Positions 56,561 through 64,000 of a DNA stretch of 64,000 nt are shown here, one piece after another. A model generated the notes under the pieces. That model was not told the origin of the DNA. It worked only from the letters and a program-made list of their open reading frames with translations, and did no database searches. The position numbers and the translations under genes were made by a program. The DNA is taken from NCBI RefSeq assembly GCF_013368755.1, contig NC_049564.1, positions 194,001 to 258,000 of the forward strand, written 5' to 3'. Numbering within the stretch: position 1 is the stretch's first letter; every line of letters begins with the position of its first letter. This DNA is from Talaromyces rugulosus. Lineage: Eukaryota; Ascomycota; Eurotiomycetes; Eurotiales; Trichocomaceae.

Positions 56561-57487
56561 TTAAAGAGGGTGGCCCTGTTCCTTGAGGCGCTGATTTATG
56601 CTAGCACCTAGCTTCACGGTGCGAATGCCAGCAATGACGAATATGATAGCCGCACCTAGCTGGGCGAAGACGTTCATAATAACATTCGCTGCCACGTTCG
56701 ACGAGAAAGACGAAGTGCCGATGGTGTCCTCTGAGCCAAATAAGTTGATGGCACCGTAGATGGCGCGTAGCAGGATGAAAGGAAGAGAGAAGAATACTGC
56801 ATTGAGGAGCTGTATACATATCCATGGTTAGAGGGAGGTCCGGTATGCTGAATAATGGGAGTACAACGTACAATAGTTCCATCGCGGAAAACAGTTGACT
56901 CAACCTGGCCGTACGAGGCCGGACGACGAAAAGACCACAGGCACAAGCCGACAATGATGCCCCAGCCCACAAACATGATGGCAAATCCCGCTTTGAGCAG
57001 GGTCATAGCGGAGTCGGGCGAGGACTTGGAACTGAACAGAGAAGATACGCCGACGGCGACTAGAGCAAGCCCGGCGGTGACGAACATGTGGATTTGCAAC
57101 ACGATGAGCCATTCGAGCTTTGTATTCCGGACGGACCCGCGCGCCATACGACTATATTCGAAGTTTGTTAGTGTACGGACAGGAGTCAATAAAGAGAGGG
57201 TCCAAGACATACGCCTCGTGAAGAAGGCCAAGTGCGCCGAGAATCACTGGGGAGAGACCGATGTTGTCTACAATGACGGCGGCGGAGGATTGGGTGCCGG
57301 TTGTATCAGAGTGAATCTTGAGGCCGGCGGCGATCAGGCGGATGATGCAGAACGCGCTAACGTAGAGCCAGCCCAGGAGACCTTGTTTTCCATGGCGAAT
57401 GAGGCAGTACTGGCTCAGTAGCAGGAGGGGGATGTAGAGCACCAGCTGCAAGATGTCGAGAGCTTTGTCTGCGTGGACGGGGATCAT
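56561..57487 (-). CDS. Seven-helix-type fungal membrane protein (DUF7702-like)
   Basis: Three exons (57487-57213, 57151-56872, 56809-56561) with introns of 61 and 62 bp give 267 aa. The sequence is almost wholly hydrophobic helices: ALDILQLVLYIPLLLLSQY, GWLYVSAFCIIRLIAAGL, NIGLSPVILGALGLL, LIVLQIHMFVTAGLALVAVG, LLKAGFAIMFVGWGIIVGLC, FFSLPFILLRAIYGAI and VFAQLGAAIIFVIAGIR. The G-x-L-x-S-x-V pattern and the FxLPFIxLR-x-x-Y element near helix 6 are the marks I know from the fungal DUF7702/RTA-unrelated group. No function is established. Splice phases agree, and the frame is intact. Confidence 0.8.
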
Positions 57488-57991
57488 TGTGTATTCTTGT
57501 TATACTTGTGATATTGGTTGGTGAAGAAGGTTGGTGCAGATTGGTGTTGACTAGTATGGCCAAAGAAGATAATATCAATGATATTTTAAGGGGCTTTTTA
57601 CAAAAGTTGCTGGTTCAATGTTGCAGGACAAACAGACAGTTATATACGCAAAGTTTGCGGGTTGCCTTCGCATATATTACCCTTTTCAACCCAGCCCCTT
57701 CGCGGTAGCTCAGCCCTGATACGACTCCCTCAGTACGTACATATGCAGTGATGCACCCAATTGAGGACAGCAACAGCGCTGGCAGTGGAGAAAAACAGTT
57801 GCAAAAAGGGTTCAAGGGGAAGAAACAGCGCACCATCGCAGCAGCCCTATTCATCCTGACGGTGGGGAACGAGCCGGGAACGAGGAACGAGGCGTCGATC
57901 CTTGCCCGAGAGGAGGAAGAAGTACGAGGTGGGCCAGTCAGAGGGGAGAAAGGTGAAAAATAAAAACATTAGTCTAATTTTTTTTTACGTA
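57488..57991. other. Intergenic region left of the transposon
   Basis: It holds the promoter of the membrane-protein gene. It ends in a T-run and the TA target site (57990-57991) of the inserted element. Confidence 0.5.
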
Positions 57992-58041
57992 TAACGTAAT
58001 CGGTAAGCGAGCCGCCACTGCAAGCGAGCCGCCACTTCCGC
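57992..58041. repeat. Left terminal inverted repeat of pogo element
   Basis: 50 bp, identical to the complement of 59825-59874. Contains two direct copies of GCGAGCCGCCACT, 17 bp apart. Confidence 0.92.
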
Positions 58042-58110
58042 CCGAAAATGCAATCTATATAAATTTCAAATCTCAATTTTATACCCAAAATATTAATTAT
58101 ATATAAAAAA

Positions 58111-59778
58111 TTAATTACCAGTACGATTAGGACATCCAGTTATTCTATGTCCTGCAATACCACAACCGCTGCAGCGAAATTGACGTCGTACAGGCGGTTG
58201 AGAGACTGGAAGCTCTGGCTCGACCGGAGCAGTAGTAACAGTTTGAGATGCCTCAATCTGACCCTGTATAAGCGCCTGAGCTTCTTCTCTGGTGATTCCT
58301 TGCTCATGGGATATCTGCTTTCTAGATCGTCTGCGTTTTTGCTTCTCTTTCTCATGTGCAGCTCGTAGATCATGAACTTCCTTTCGTACAATCTGAAGCT
58401 CATTAATACTCATCTCATAAGCTTTTGACATGCGATTAATTGCCTCATCAATAACTTCAGAGGGACTCCTTGTACGCCGGCTTATCCGCTTTTTTATTGT
58501 GCTTAATTGGCGCTTAAATTGACGTGGATTTTGAGGTGTTTGTAAGCAGGATGATTGTGTATTGCTTGATCGACTTGGAGGGGGTGTAGGAGTCCTTAAT
58601 TGGATAGTAAGCTGTTGATAAACTCGATTTGGATCAAATGGCATTAATCCAGTTGCTGCAAAGCCGTTCCGAATAGTCTCAGCTTTATATGCCACCGTAC
58701 GGGCCTCTGGAAATGCAGTAAGAAAGTCGATTTTGTCGATATGATTAAATCCAAGCCTCATCCGCTGTTCAACAAGCTGTCCATATTGCCGTTTTAAAAC
58801 CGCAAAACAGCTGACATCAAGAGGCTGTAAAAGGTGTGAAGAATGAGGAGGCATACAGACTGGAATAATACTATTCTCAGTGCAAATTTGGTCAAATTCC
58901 GCAGTCAGATGGCTTCCATGGCCATCAAGAATCAACATTCGATATCTTCCCATCGTGCGGCCATTGGTAAGAGGAATGAAGTGATTAATGAGCCAATCTA
59001 TTCCAATCTTATCTGTAGTCCATCCGTTGTCGCTAATATTAATTCTCCAATCCTCTGGAAGAGTCTCAAACCAGCCTTCTTGAGAGTATTTTGTTGCTTT
59101 GAAGATCACATATGAAGGTAAAGCCCACCCAGTAGAATTAACTGCCTCAATTGAAGTTACCCATTCTCGATTGCCAGGTTGTAATAGCTTTGGACGAGCA
59201 TATCGATCGCTTCCAGTAATGACTTTTGCAGTTGCGCAAAGTCCCATAGCAAAGCCAGTCTCATCGAAGTTGTAAATATCTTCCGGTAAGATACCATATT
59301 GTAATATAGCCTCTTGTACAGATCCAAAATATTCTTGAATTATCTTTGGATCTTCGCATTTAGCGCGCTCATAGTTATATCTTCGTGAAAATCTTGATTT
59401 GAGCTCTGAGCGACGTTGAACTAGATTGTATACCCATTTCTCTCCAACCTGTTGATTTCCATGTTGTGCAAGTAAAATATTGGCCATATCTCGTACCATA
59501 GATGGTCGGGGAGGTAATCCTCGCTTATCTAGGTCCAATATCCATTGAACAAGCGATTCCTCTTCAAATTTATTCAATTTATGGTTATTGGCGCGTGTTT
59601 GAGATCTTTGTTGAGTGCCGTTTAGTCGATCTCGTAGAGTTGTCCGAGGAACATTATAAATCTTTGCCGCTCGTCCAATAGTCGAGATTTTTTTATTTTG
59701 TAAATCGGAAATAGCTAATAAGAGTCTTCCCTCTTGTTCCTGAGAATTTGACTGGTTTTCATTGCGAATTGGTGGCAT
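58111..59778 (-). CDS. Pogo-family transposase with C-terminal zinc knuckle
   Basis: Single exon, 555 aa, from ATG at 59778. In order: a psq-type helix-turn-helix (IGRAAKIYNVPRTTLRDRL), a CENP-B-type second HTH (EEESLVQWILDLDKRG, PRPSMVRDMANILL), and the DDE_1 catalytic core. The core has Asp in YNFDETGF, Asp in MLILDGHGSH and Asp in LLQPLDVSCF, a DDD triad as in pogo/Fot1 rather than DDE. A charged coiled-coil-like segment follows (RKEVHDLRAAHEKEKQKRRR). The end is a CCHC zinc knuckle CSGCGIAGHRITGC (C-x2-C-x4-H-x4-C), found in part of the fungal pogo elements. The enzyme would cut and paste the surrounding 1.9-kb element. Confidence 0.95.
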   Translation of the reverse strand: MPPIRNENQSNSQEQEGRLLLAISDLQNKKISTIGRAAKIYNVPRTTLRDRLNGTQQRSQTRANNHKLNKFEEESLVQWILDLDKRGLPPRPSMVRDMANILLAQHGNQQVGEKWVYNLVQRRSELKSRFSRRYNYERAKCEDPKIIQEYFGSVQEAILQYGILPEDIYNFDETGFAMGLCATAKVITGSDRYARPKLLQPGNREWVTSIEAVNSTGWALPSYVIFKATKYSQEGWFETLPEDWRINISDNGWTTDKIGIDWLINHFIPLTNGRTMGRYRMLILDGHGSHLTAEFDQICTENSIIPVCMPPHSSHLLQPLDVSCFAVLKRQYGQLVEQRMRLGFNHIDKIDFLTAFPEARTVAYKAETIRNGFAATGLMPFDPNRVYQQLTIQLRTPTPPPSRSSNTQSSCLQTPQNPRQFKRQLSTIKKRISRRTRSPSEVIDEAINRMSKAYEMSINELQIVRKEVHDLRAAHEKEKQKRRRSRKQISHEQGITREEAQALIQGQIEASQTVTTAPVEPELPVSQPPVRRQFRCSGCGIAGHRITGCPNRTGN

Positions 59779-59824
59779 ATTGGCGTGTTGAACAAATTGG
59801 AATTGTTATGGGACGCGTTTTTGA

Positions 59825-59874
59825 GCGGAAGTGGCGGCTCGCTTGCAGTGGCGGCTCGCTTACCGATTACGTTA
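59825..59874. repeat. Right terminal inverted repeat of pogo element
   Basis: 50 bp, the perfect inverted partner of 57992-58041, next to the TA target duplication at 59875-59876. Confidence 0.92.
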
Positions 59875-59876
59875 TA

Positions 59877-60548
59877 CTATACATGGTATTACATACTTCA
59901 AGTTGGTTGCGACTAGCAAAACGGGATTTGGGGGCCAGGAGAAGCTTCTGTGAAGTTCTGTGAAGGAGCAATATTATTTTGCGGATGAAAATGGAAAATT
60001 ATTGTGGACTACTCTGTAATATTAGCTCCGCAGTACGTATATTGATATTTGGAGTGACAAATTAATATTTAATATTATTATTCTGGAAGAAATTATTCAA
60101 TCAGCTTCCAAATATAGACTTCATCTTTAGGACTAGCGCGAAGCTCCTTTTTGCCTAGCGGCTGGCAGCCTTGGTGCCTTGGTGCCTGAGGCCGCCAACG
60201 TCGTCGGAAGATCACGTGATGGAATATGCAAATTCAAGCGATGCCTCAGGCACAAGTCCAGGCTCCAACTGACGCTAATGTACATTCACCATCACAAGGC
60301 CTCGCACAGTTAATTATTATTACTATTATTACAAACCAACTGCTGCCTGTTGGTACATGTAGCAGTAAGAGCAAGAATGAGTCAACGCACCGCAGCCCGG
60401 GCCGGCGATGTTCCGGGTTAGTCAGCCGCCCACAAACCCGGCTAATCGAAGGCTGAAATTCGCTCCGCGCAGCTTTGCCCGCAACTCCTCCTGTTCCCAT
60501 CGAGAAAATACCACCCATCGCTCTTGATTGCATTTCCGATCCGCCAAC
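59877..60548. promoter_or_regulatory. Promoter region of RPS30
   Basis: Gene-free DNA between the transposon and the ribosomal protein gene. The transposon sits about 670 bp upstream of the RPS30 ATG, so it may lie just outside or at the edge of its promoter. CT-rich and GC-richer sequence close to the ATG is typical of fungal ribosomal protein genes. Confidence 0.45.
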
Positions 60549-61281
60549 ATGGGTAAAGTTCACGTAAGTATTTGTGCCCTGCCGCTGTTCGATGCTCGCT
60601 CGATGTGCGAAAGAAGTGCTTCGTGGAGAGTCTCGTGCGACCGTGCGAATCTGCCTGCCAGTCTGAACGACCGACGACCGACCGACCGACCGACCTCGAA
60701 ACATTTGCCATGCGCGCAATCCGGCTTCTCTGCAACATACGGAACTGATACCGTCTCGATAACCTTGGATTTGATGGTATACGAATATTTGATGGATAGA
60801 TGGATGGATGGATGAATGAACGGATACCGACGGAGAGAGAAATGATTTCTCGCCACTTGCGATTTTGAAACATGACACTCGTTTCGTCTTTCCGGCAGCC
60901 AGATTCACATACAACACGAGCCTTTCCACGTCTTCGACGACATCGAGCATCGATAGCATATTCCAATAGCCCACTAACAATGTGTACAGGGAAGTTTGGC
61001 TCGTGCCGGTAAGGTCAAGGCCGCCACCCCCAAGGTCGACAAGCAAGAGAAGGTACGCCGTCACCACCAACGCCTCTATTTGATTATCCAGCTAACACCC
61101 TGTTACAGCCCAAGCAACCCAAGGGCCGTGCTCGCAAGCGCATGATCTACACCCGCCGATTCGTCAACGTCACTCTCACCGGCGGCAAGCGCAAGGTACG
61201 ATTAGTCAACCTCTGCTCTCACTTAAGAAATTCCACTAACAACGCTTGTTCCCCTAGATGAACCCCAACCCCGGCACGTAA
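60549..61281 (+). CDS. RPS30: 40S ribosomal protein S30 (eS30)
   Basis: Four exons (60549-60563, 60990-61052, 61109-61195, 61258-61281) encode 62 aa. MGKVH in exon 1 is followed by [35 protein letters not shown] and GGKRK-MNPNPGT. This is the complete small-subunit protein eS30, without the ubiquitin-like leader it carries in animals. Introns are 426, 56 and 62 bp. The first one, after only five codons, is far longer than others in this window and holds tetranucleotide tracts near 60674-60694 and 60791-60815. It is the only clear housekeeping protein gene in the window. Lys/Arg-rich, binds 18S rRNA in the A-site region of the small subunit. Confidence 0.97.
60674..60815. repeat. Tetranucleotide tracts in RPS30 intron 1
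   Basis: (GACC)n at about 60674-60694 and (GATG/GATA)n at about 60791-60815, both within the first intron. Confidence 0.8.
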
Positions 61282-61587
61282 AGAACCAATTTGTTAAATA
61301 TCGCGACGACAAAATGAACGACTGACATCCCGATACCCGTTGTGTGGACGAAAGTCGCGGGGAGGTGGTGGAACATGTGATGATTACCTTGGGAACTGGG
61401 CATTGCACACTTTTCTTTTGTGTCTACTTGTTGTCATCTACTTTTTACGGACGGTACTTTTAGTTTGAAAGAAACTACACGGCGTTTTCTGCCAGGATTG
61501 GTTCCAAGCCATGGGCATAGTCTAGCAGAAGTCGATAGAGGCGAATAGAGACATATTCATCCTCATCTTTTTGTCTTTTATTTAAAA

Positions 61588-62790
61588 CTATAACGGCTGG
61601 ATATTGACCTCCTCACTGTGTCTAATATTAGCAATCTGCAACTCAAACCCATCCTGGTCAAACAGCACCCAAATCTGCCGGATGAAGGTTGCCACCACCG
61701 TCGAGCCAAACAGCACATTTATCGGGACCAAATGTCGAGACCAGACTTGCCAGCGGAATGCTCACAAGGTCTCGGCCGGGGTTGAAGTAGACATTGATTT
61801 TGTTCTCCTTCAGGTCGACATTTTCAAAGTCACACTCGACAGTATACGGATCGCTGTTGGAGCTATTCGTCGAGATATGGAAATATTGGCTTACTGCAGT
61901 CCAGACACTGCTGGGCAGGTACCTGTTTGCGTTTCCCGTGCCGACCCAGGCCGACCTGATCGGTCGGAGCGAGTTTGAATGTCTGAGTTGTTGTCGACAG
62001 TTGGCCGAAGAGTCTCAGATGCCGTTGTTGCATTGGCTACAGAAAATATCAGGGTAAAACTCGTCACATTGACGTAGAACAGTGAAGGCACTGCTCCAGC
62101 CGAGTTCATGTCCTGGGGCGAGACCATTGGCACCGTGAACGGAGCAGATGCTTGCTTTGCAATATCCTGTCCATTGATCACCAACAGCGCGTAATCGACC
62201 AGCGGCTCGTCCTTTCCGAGGTAGATGCTGAGTGCGCATCGAGGTATCACGTCTCGCTCATACAGCTGATTGAGAAAGCTTGGAGGATAGCCCGAGCATA
62301 TCTCATCAGGCGTACTTCCTGGTACGTCGCACGGTTGACCGAGCCCTAAGAAACCAGCCTGTGGGCGCTGGTAAAACGAAGCTGGCGTAGAATGTGTCGA
62401 GCGTGCCGACTTGGAAATTCGGAAGAACTATTGGGGGATCTCTGGTACCGTTTCCGGATAAAGTGTAGCTGAGAGTATCGTTGATATAGGACCCGTATCC
62501 ATGATCGATCACACCGTTTCCATAGTCATTGGACACCCATTTTGGCGTTGACGAGGTCAAGTTCTCATAGACGCCTAGAGTACACGGGGTATTCGACTGT
62601 TGACAGCCGTTTGAGTGTGCTGTTTCAAAGCCGATCGTGTATGAGCCTGTGTCGATTAGTTAATGGCTCGTATGCGGAGGTGTTCCCACTGAGATTGCGG
62701 CGCCATAGGCTGTTTGATTCTTGATTCGCGTTAGGGGAATTGGAAGGATAGACGATGCGACACACGAACTCAGGACAGCAAGTGGCTAGA
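61588..62790 (-). pseudogene. Secreted pepsin-like aspartic protease, decayed
   Basis: A minus-strand remnant starts near 62790 with a signal-like stretch (LAVLSSCVASS) and reads AYGAAISVGTPPHTSH, then a TAA, then LIDTGSYTIGFETAH, containing the first catalytic motif DTGS. GVIDHGYGSYINDTLSY and GTLDTFYASFVLPAPT follow. A one-base shift near 62350 gives GFLGLGQPC and then GYPPSFLNQLYERDVIP. After MVSPQDMNSAGAVPSLFYVN the frame is disturbed again. The end reads GSTVVATFIRQIWVLFDQDG to TAG at 61588-61590, the usual C-terminal strand of family A1. The second DSG/DTG motif is not found intact. The stop plus at least two frameshifts make it non-functional. Confidence 0.7.
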
Positions 62791-64000
62791 CTATTTTCCT
62801 TTTATGGATTTGGCCTCGGCTGATGTTTCACTTGCTTACTTCTTCTTACGACCCTTCTTTAAATGGATGTAGAATAATTTCAACAACTAATCTTTATGTG
62901 CATAGATACGCATCAATTGATCAATGATATAAATTGCACATAAAATATTTACTGATTCCAGTCGACGTGGACATCTGTATGTGGAAGATGATGTTCATCG
63001 GTTTCAAATGCTGGAAGAAACCTAAGAAAGCTAAGCTGACTTGTTGAATGTTAAGCTTGTAGCTGATATACATTTAATTGATATCAACTTATCAAATACC
63101 TGAATGTATGAACTACAACATAATAAAATTTTTGACGTAGTCTACCGAATATCGAACATGAGATAGGAACATCAATGATACTTCGTAAACCGGACTGTAA
63201 CACCATATTCAAATGCGCTCTTTGGATATTATACGAAACCCTTCACCATTTCTATTTTCTATCTCAAAAAGATCACCAGTTCACTTTTTTCAAAAAAAAA
63301 AAAGGAAAGGGAGAAGGAGAGAGAATGAATGTTAGGCACACTCTAGTTGAATTTACCCAGATATCAGTTAATTGCCAAGAAATTCACACAACAGCATAAA
63401 ATGCTAGGCAAAGAGCAGAACAAGGCAAATGACTTGCAAAAGGACGAGGTGGTTGGTTGTCATGCCATGTCACCTCGCTAATGTTGCACATGTGCAACGC
63501 AACGTCAGTTCCCCTCCCGGCCTTGGTGAATGATGCAGGCATGCAGGTGATGGTCAGAAATCGCGGAATACTGATTCGCCAGATTACTGTCTCTACACCA
63601 CAGAAGATATAGTAGACTAGTAGATTCAGGCGGGGTAGATGGATGGTGTATTTTGAAAGCTACATCAGTTGACATGGGGTGGAAGGAGCTTGCAAAGCCA
63701 AAATCTTTGAAATACTTGCAAATACCCTGAGTAGTGACTTGTCGCAGAATTATTGCAATTTTGGTAAAGATGGCACTGGGTAGCCTGGCACAATTAAACA
63801 CAGCGACTTTATTACCGGCATGTCCTCTGGATCCTGCGGGTTTGGTAGTATCAGCTAACAAAATCGCACATAGGCTACTTTCCTACTGATAGTCGGAGCC
63901 TGTGTCGCAAAGATATTCTATAACCTATACCTTCATCCCCTCCGTAATTACCCCGGCCCATTTCTCGGACGCGCCACAAATGCATACGCTCTGTGTCTGA
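62791..64000. other. Gene-poor right end
   Basis: No gene is supported. Frames of up to 118 codons on both strands have no domain. The stretch is AT-rich to about 63320, with an A-run at 63292-63303. Confidence 0.45.

Larger units (their letters stand above)
57992..59874 (-). mobile_element. Complete pogo/Fot1-type DNA transposon (1883 bp)
   Basis: The ends are perfect 50-bp inverted repeats (left 57992-58041, right 59825-59874) flanked by TA on both sides (57990-57991 and 59875-59876), the usual target duplication of Tc1/mariner/pogo elements. Each inverted repeat contains a tandem pair of GCGAGCCGCCACT, a likely double transposase-binding site. It encodes one uninterrupted transposase. No internal stop, frameshift or RIP-like decay is seen, so it is probably a young insertion. 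Confidence 0.93.

Noticed and set aside
57488..59874. Transposon-carried cargo genes
   Set aside because: The element contains only the transposase; the remaining sequence is terminal repeats and short spacers.
60246..61070. 274-codon minus-strand open frame across RPS30 intron 1
   Set aside because: It is antisense to a certain gene and its intron, and its translation reflects microsatellite sequence.
1..64000. CRISPR arrays, rRNA genes, backbone PKS/NRPS genes
   Set aside because: None is visible; direct repeats found are microsatellites, transposon termini or the duplicated tRNA.

Overview
The window looks like nuclear DNA of a filamentous ascomycete, most likely Eurotiales (Aspergillus/Penicillium type). 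Introns are short (about 50-85 bp) with GT(A/G)NGT donors, CTAAC-like branch points and AG acceptors. The families are fungal: Zn2Cys6 regulators, a bZIP factor, F-box/ankyrin proteins, ABC-A transporter, GH81, an AA14-like oxidase, a sugar porter, and a deaminase matching the Aspergillus blasticidin-S deaminase pattern. Apart from ribosomal protein S30 and two tRNA genes, almost everything is accessory. Exon boundaries were worked out by hand from splice signals, reading frame and family conservation.

Layout. 0.7-10 kb: a frameshifted DUF7770-like gene, a LigB-type dioxygenase, an F-box/ankyrin gene with one in-frame TGA, a small secreted barwin-like protein, a six-exon FAD monooxygenase, a DUF3431 membrane protein and a blasticidin-S-deaminase-like enzyme. 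10-15 kb: a bZIP factor whose 5' end is unresolved, and a three-exon catechol-type O-methyltransferase. 15-23 kb: a full-length ABC-A transporter broken by a frameshift and four in-frame stops, then an intact FluG/glutamine-synthetase-type gene. 23-36 kb: gene-poor, with a short Zn2Cys6 protein, a DUF3140 gene, a frameshifted secreted-protein gene, an F-box gene, a cytochrome P450 relic and two identical intron-containing tRNA-Phe(GAA) genes.

36-43 kb: a multi-span membrane protein, a secreted GH81 endo-1,3-beta-glucanase and an AA14-like copper oxidase. 43.9-54.3 kb: a run of small-molecule genes, namely a sugar porter, a classical SDR, an extended SDR reductase, a 5'-truncated acyl-CoA dehydrogenase, a small Cys-rich protein, and a Zn2Cys6 regulator divergent from another SDR. 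These could form a catabolic or secondary-metabolism module, but no backbone synthase is present. 54.5-57.5 kb: a large TPR protein and a seven-helix-type membrane protein.

57.99-59.87 kb is a complete pogo/Fot1-type DNA transposon with an uninterrupted 555-aa transposase, 50-bp perfect terminal inverted repeats and TA target duplication. It is followed by RPS30 and a decayed secreted aspartic protease.

The main theme is a patchwork of intact genes and recently broken ones. Several stop codons in the broken genes could have arisen by C-to-T (or complementary G-to-A) transitions, as repeat-induced point mutation would produce, but this is inference without a homologue alignment. Two introns (ABC-A gene and one Zn2Cys6 gene) use GC-AG splice sites.
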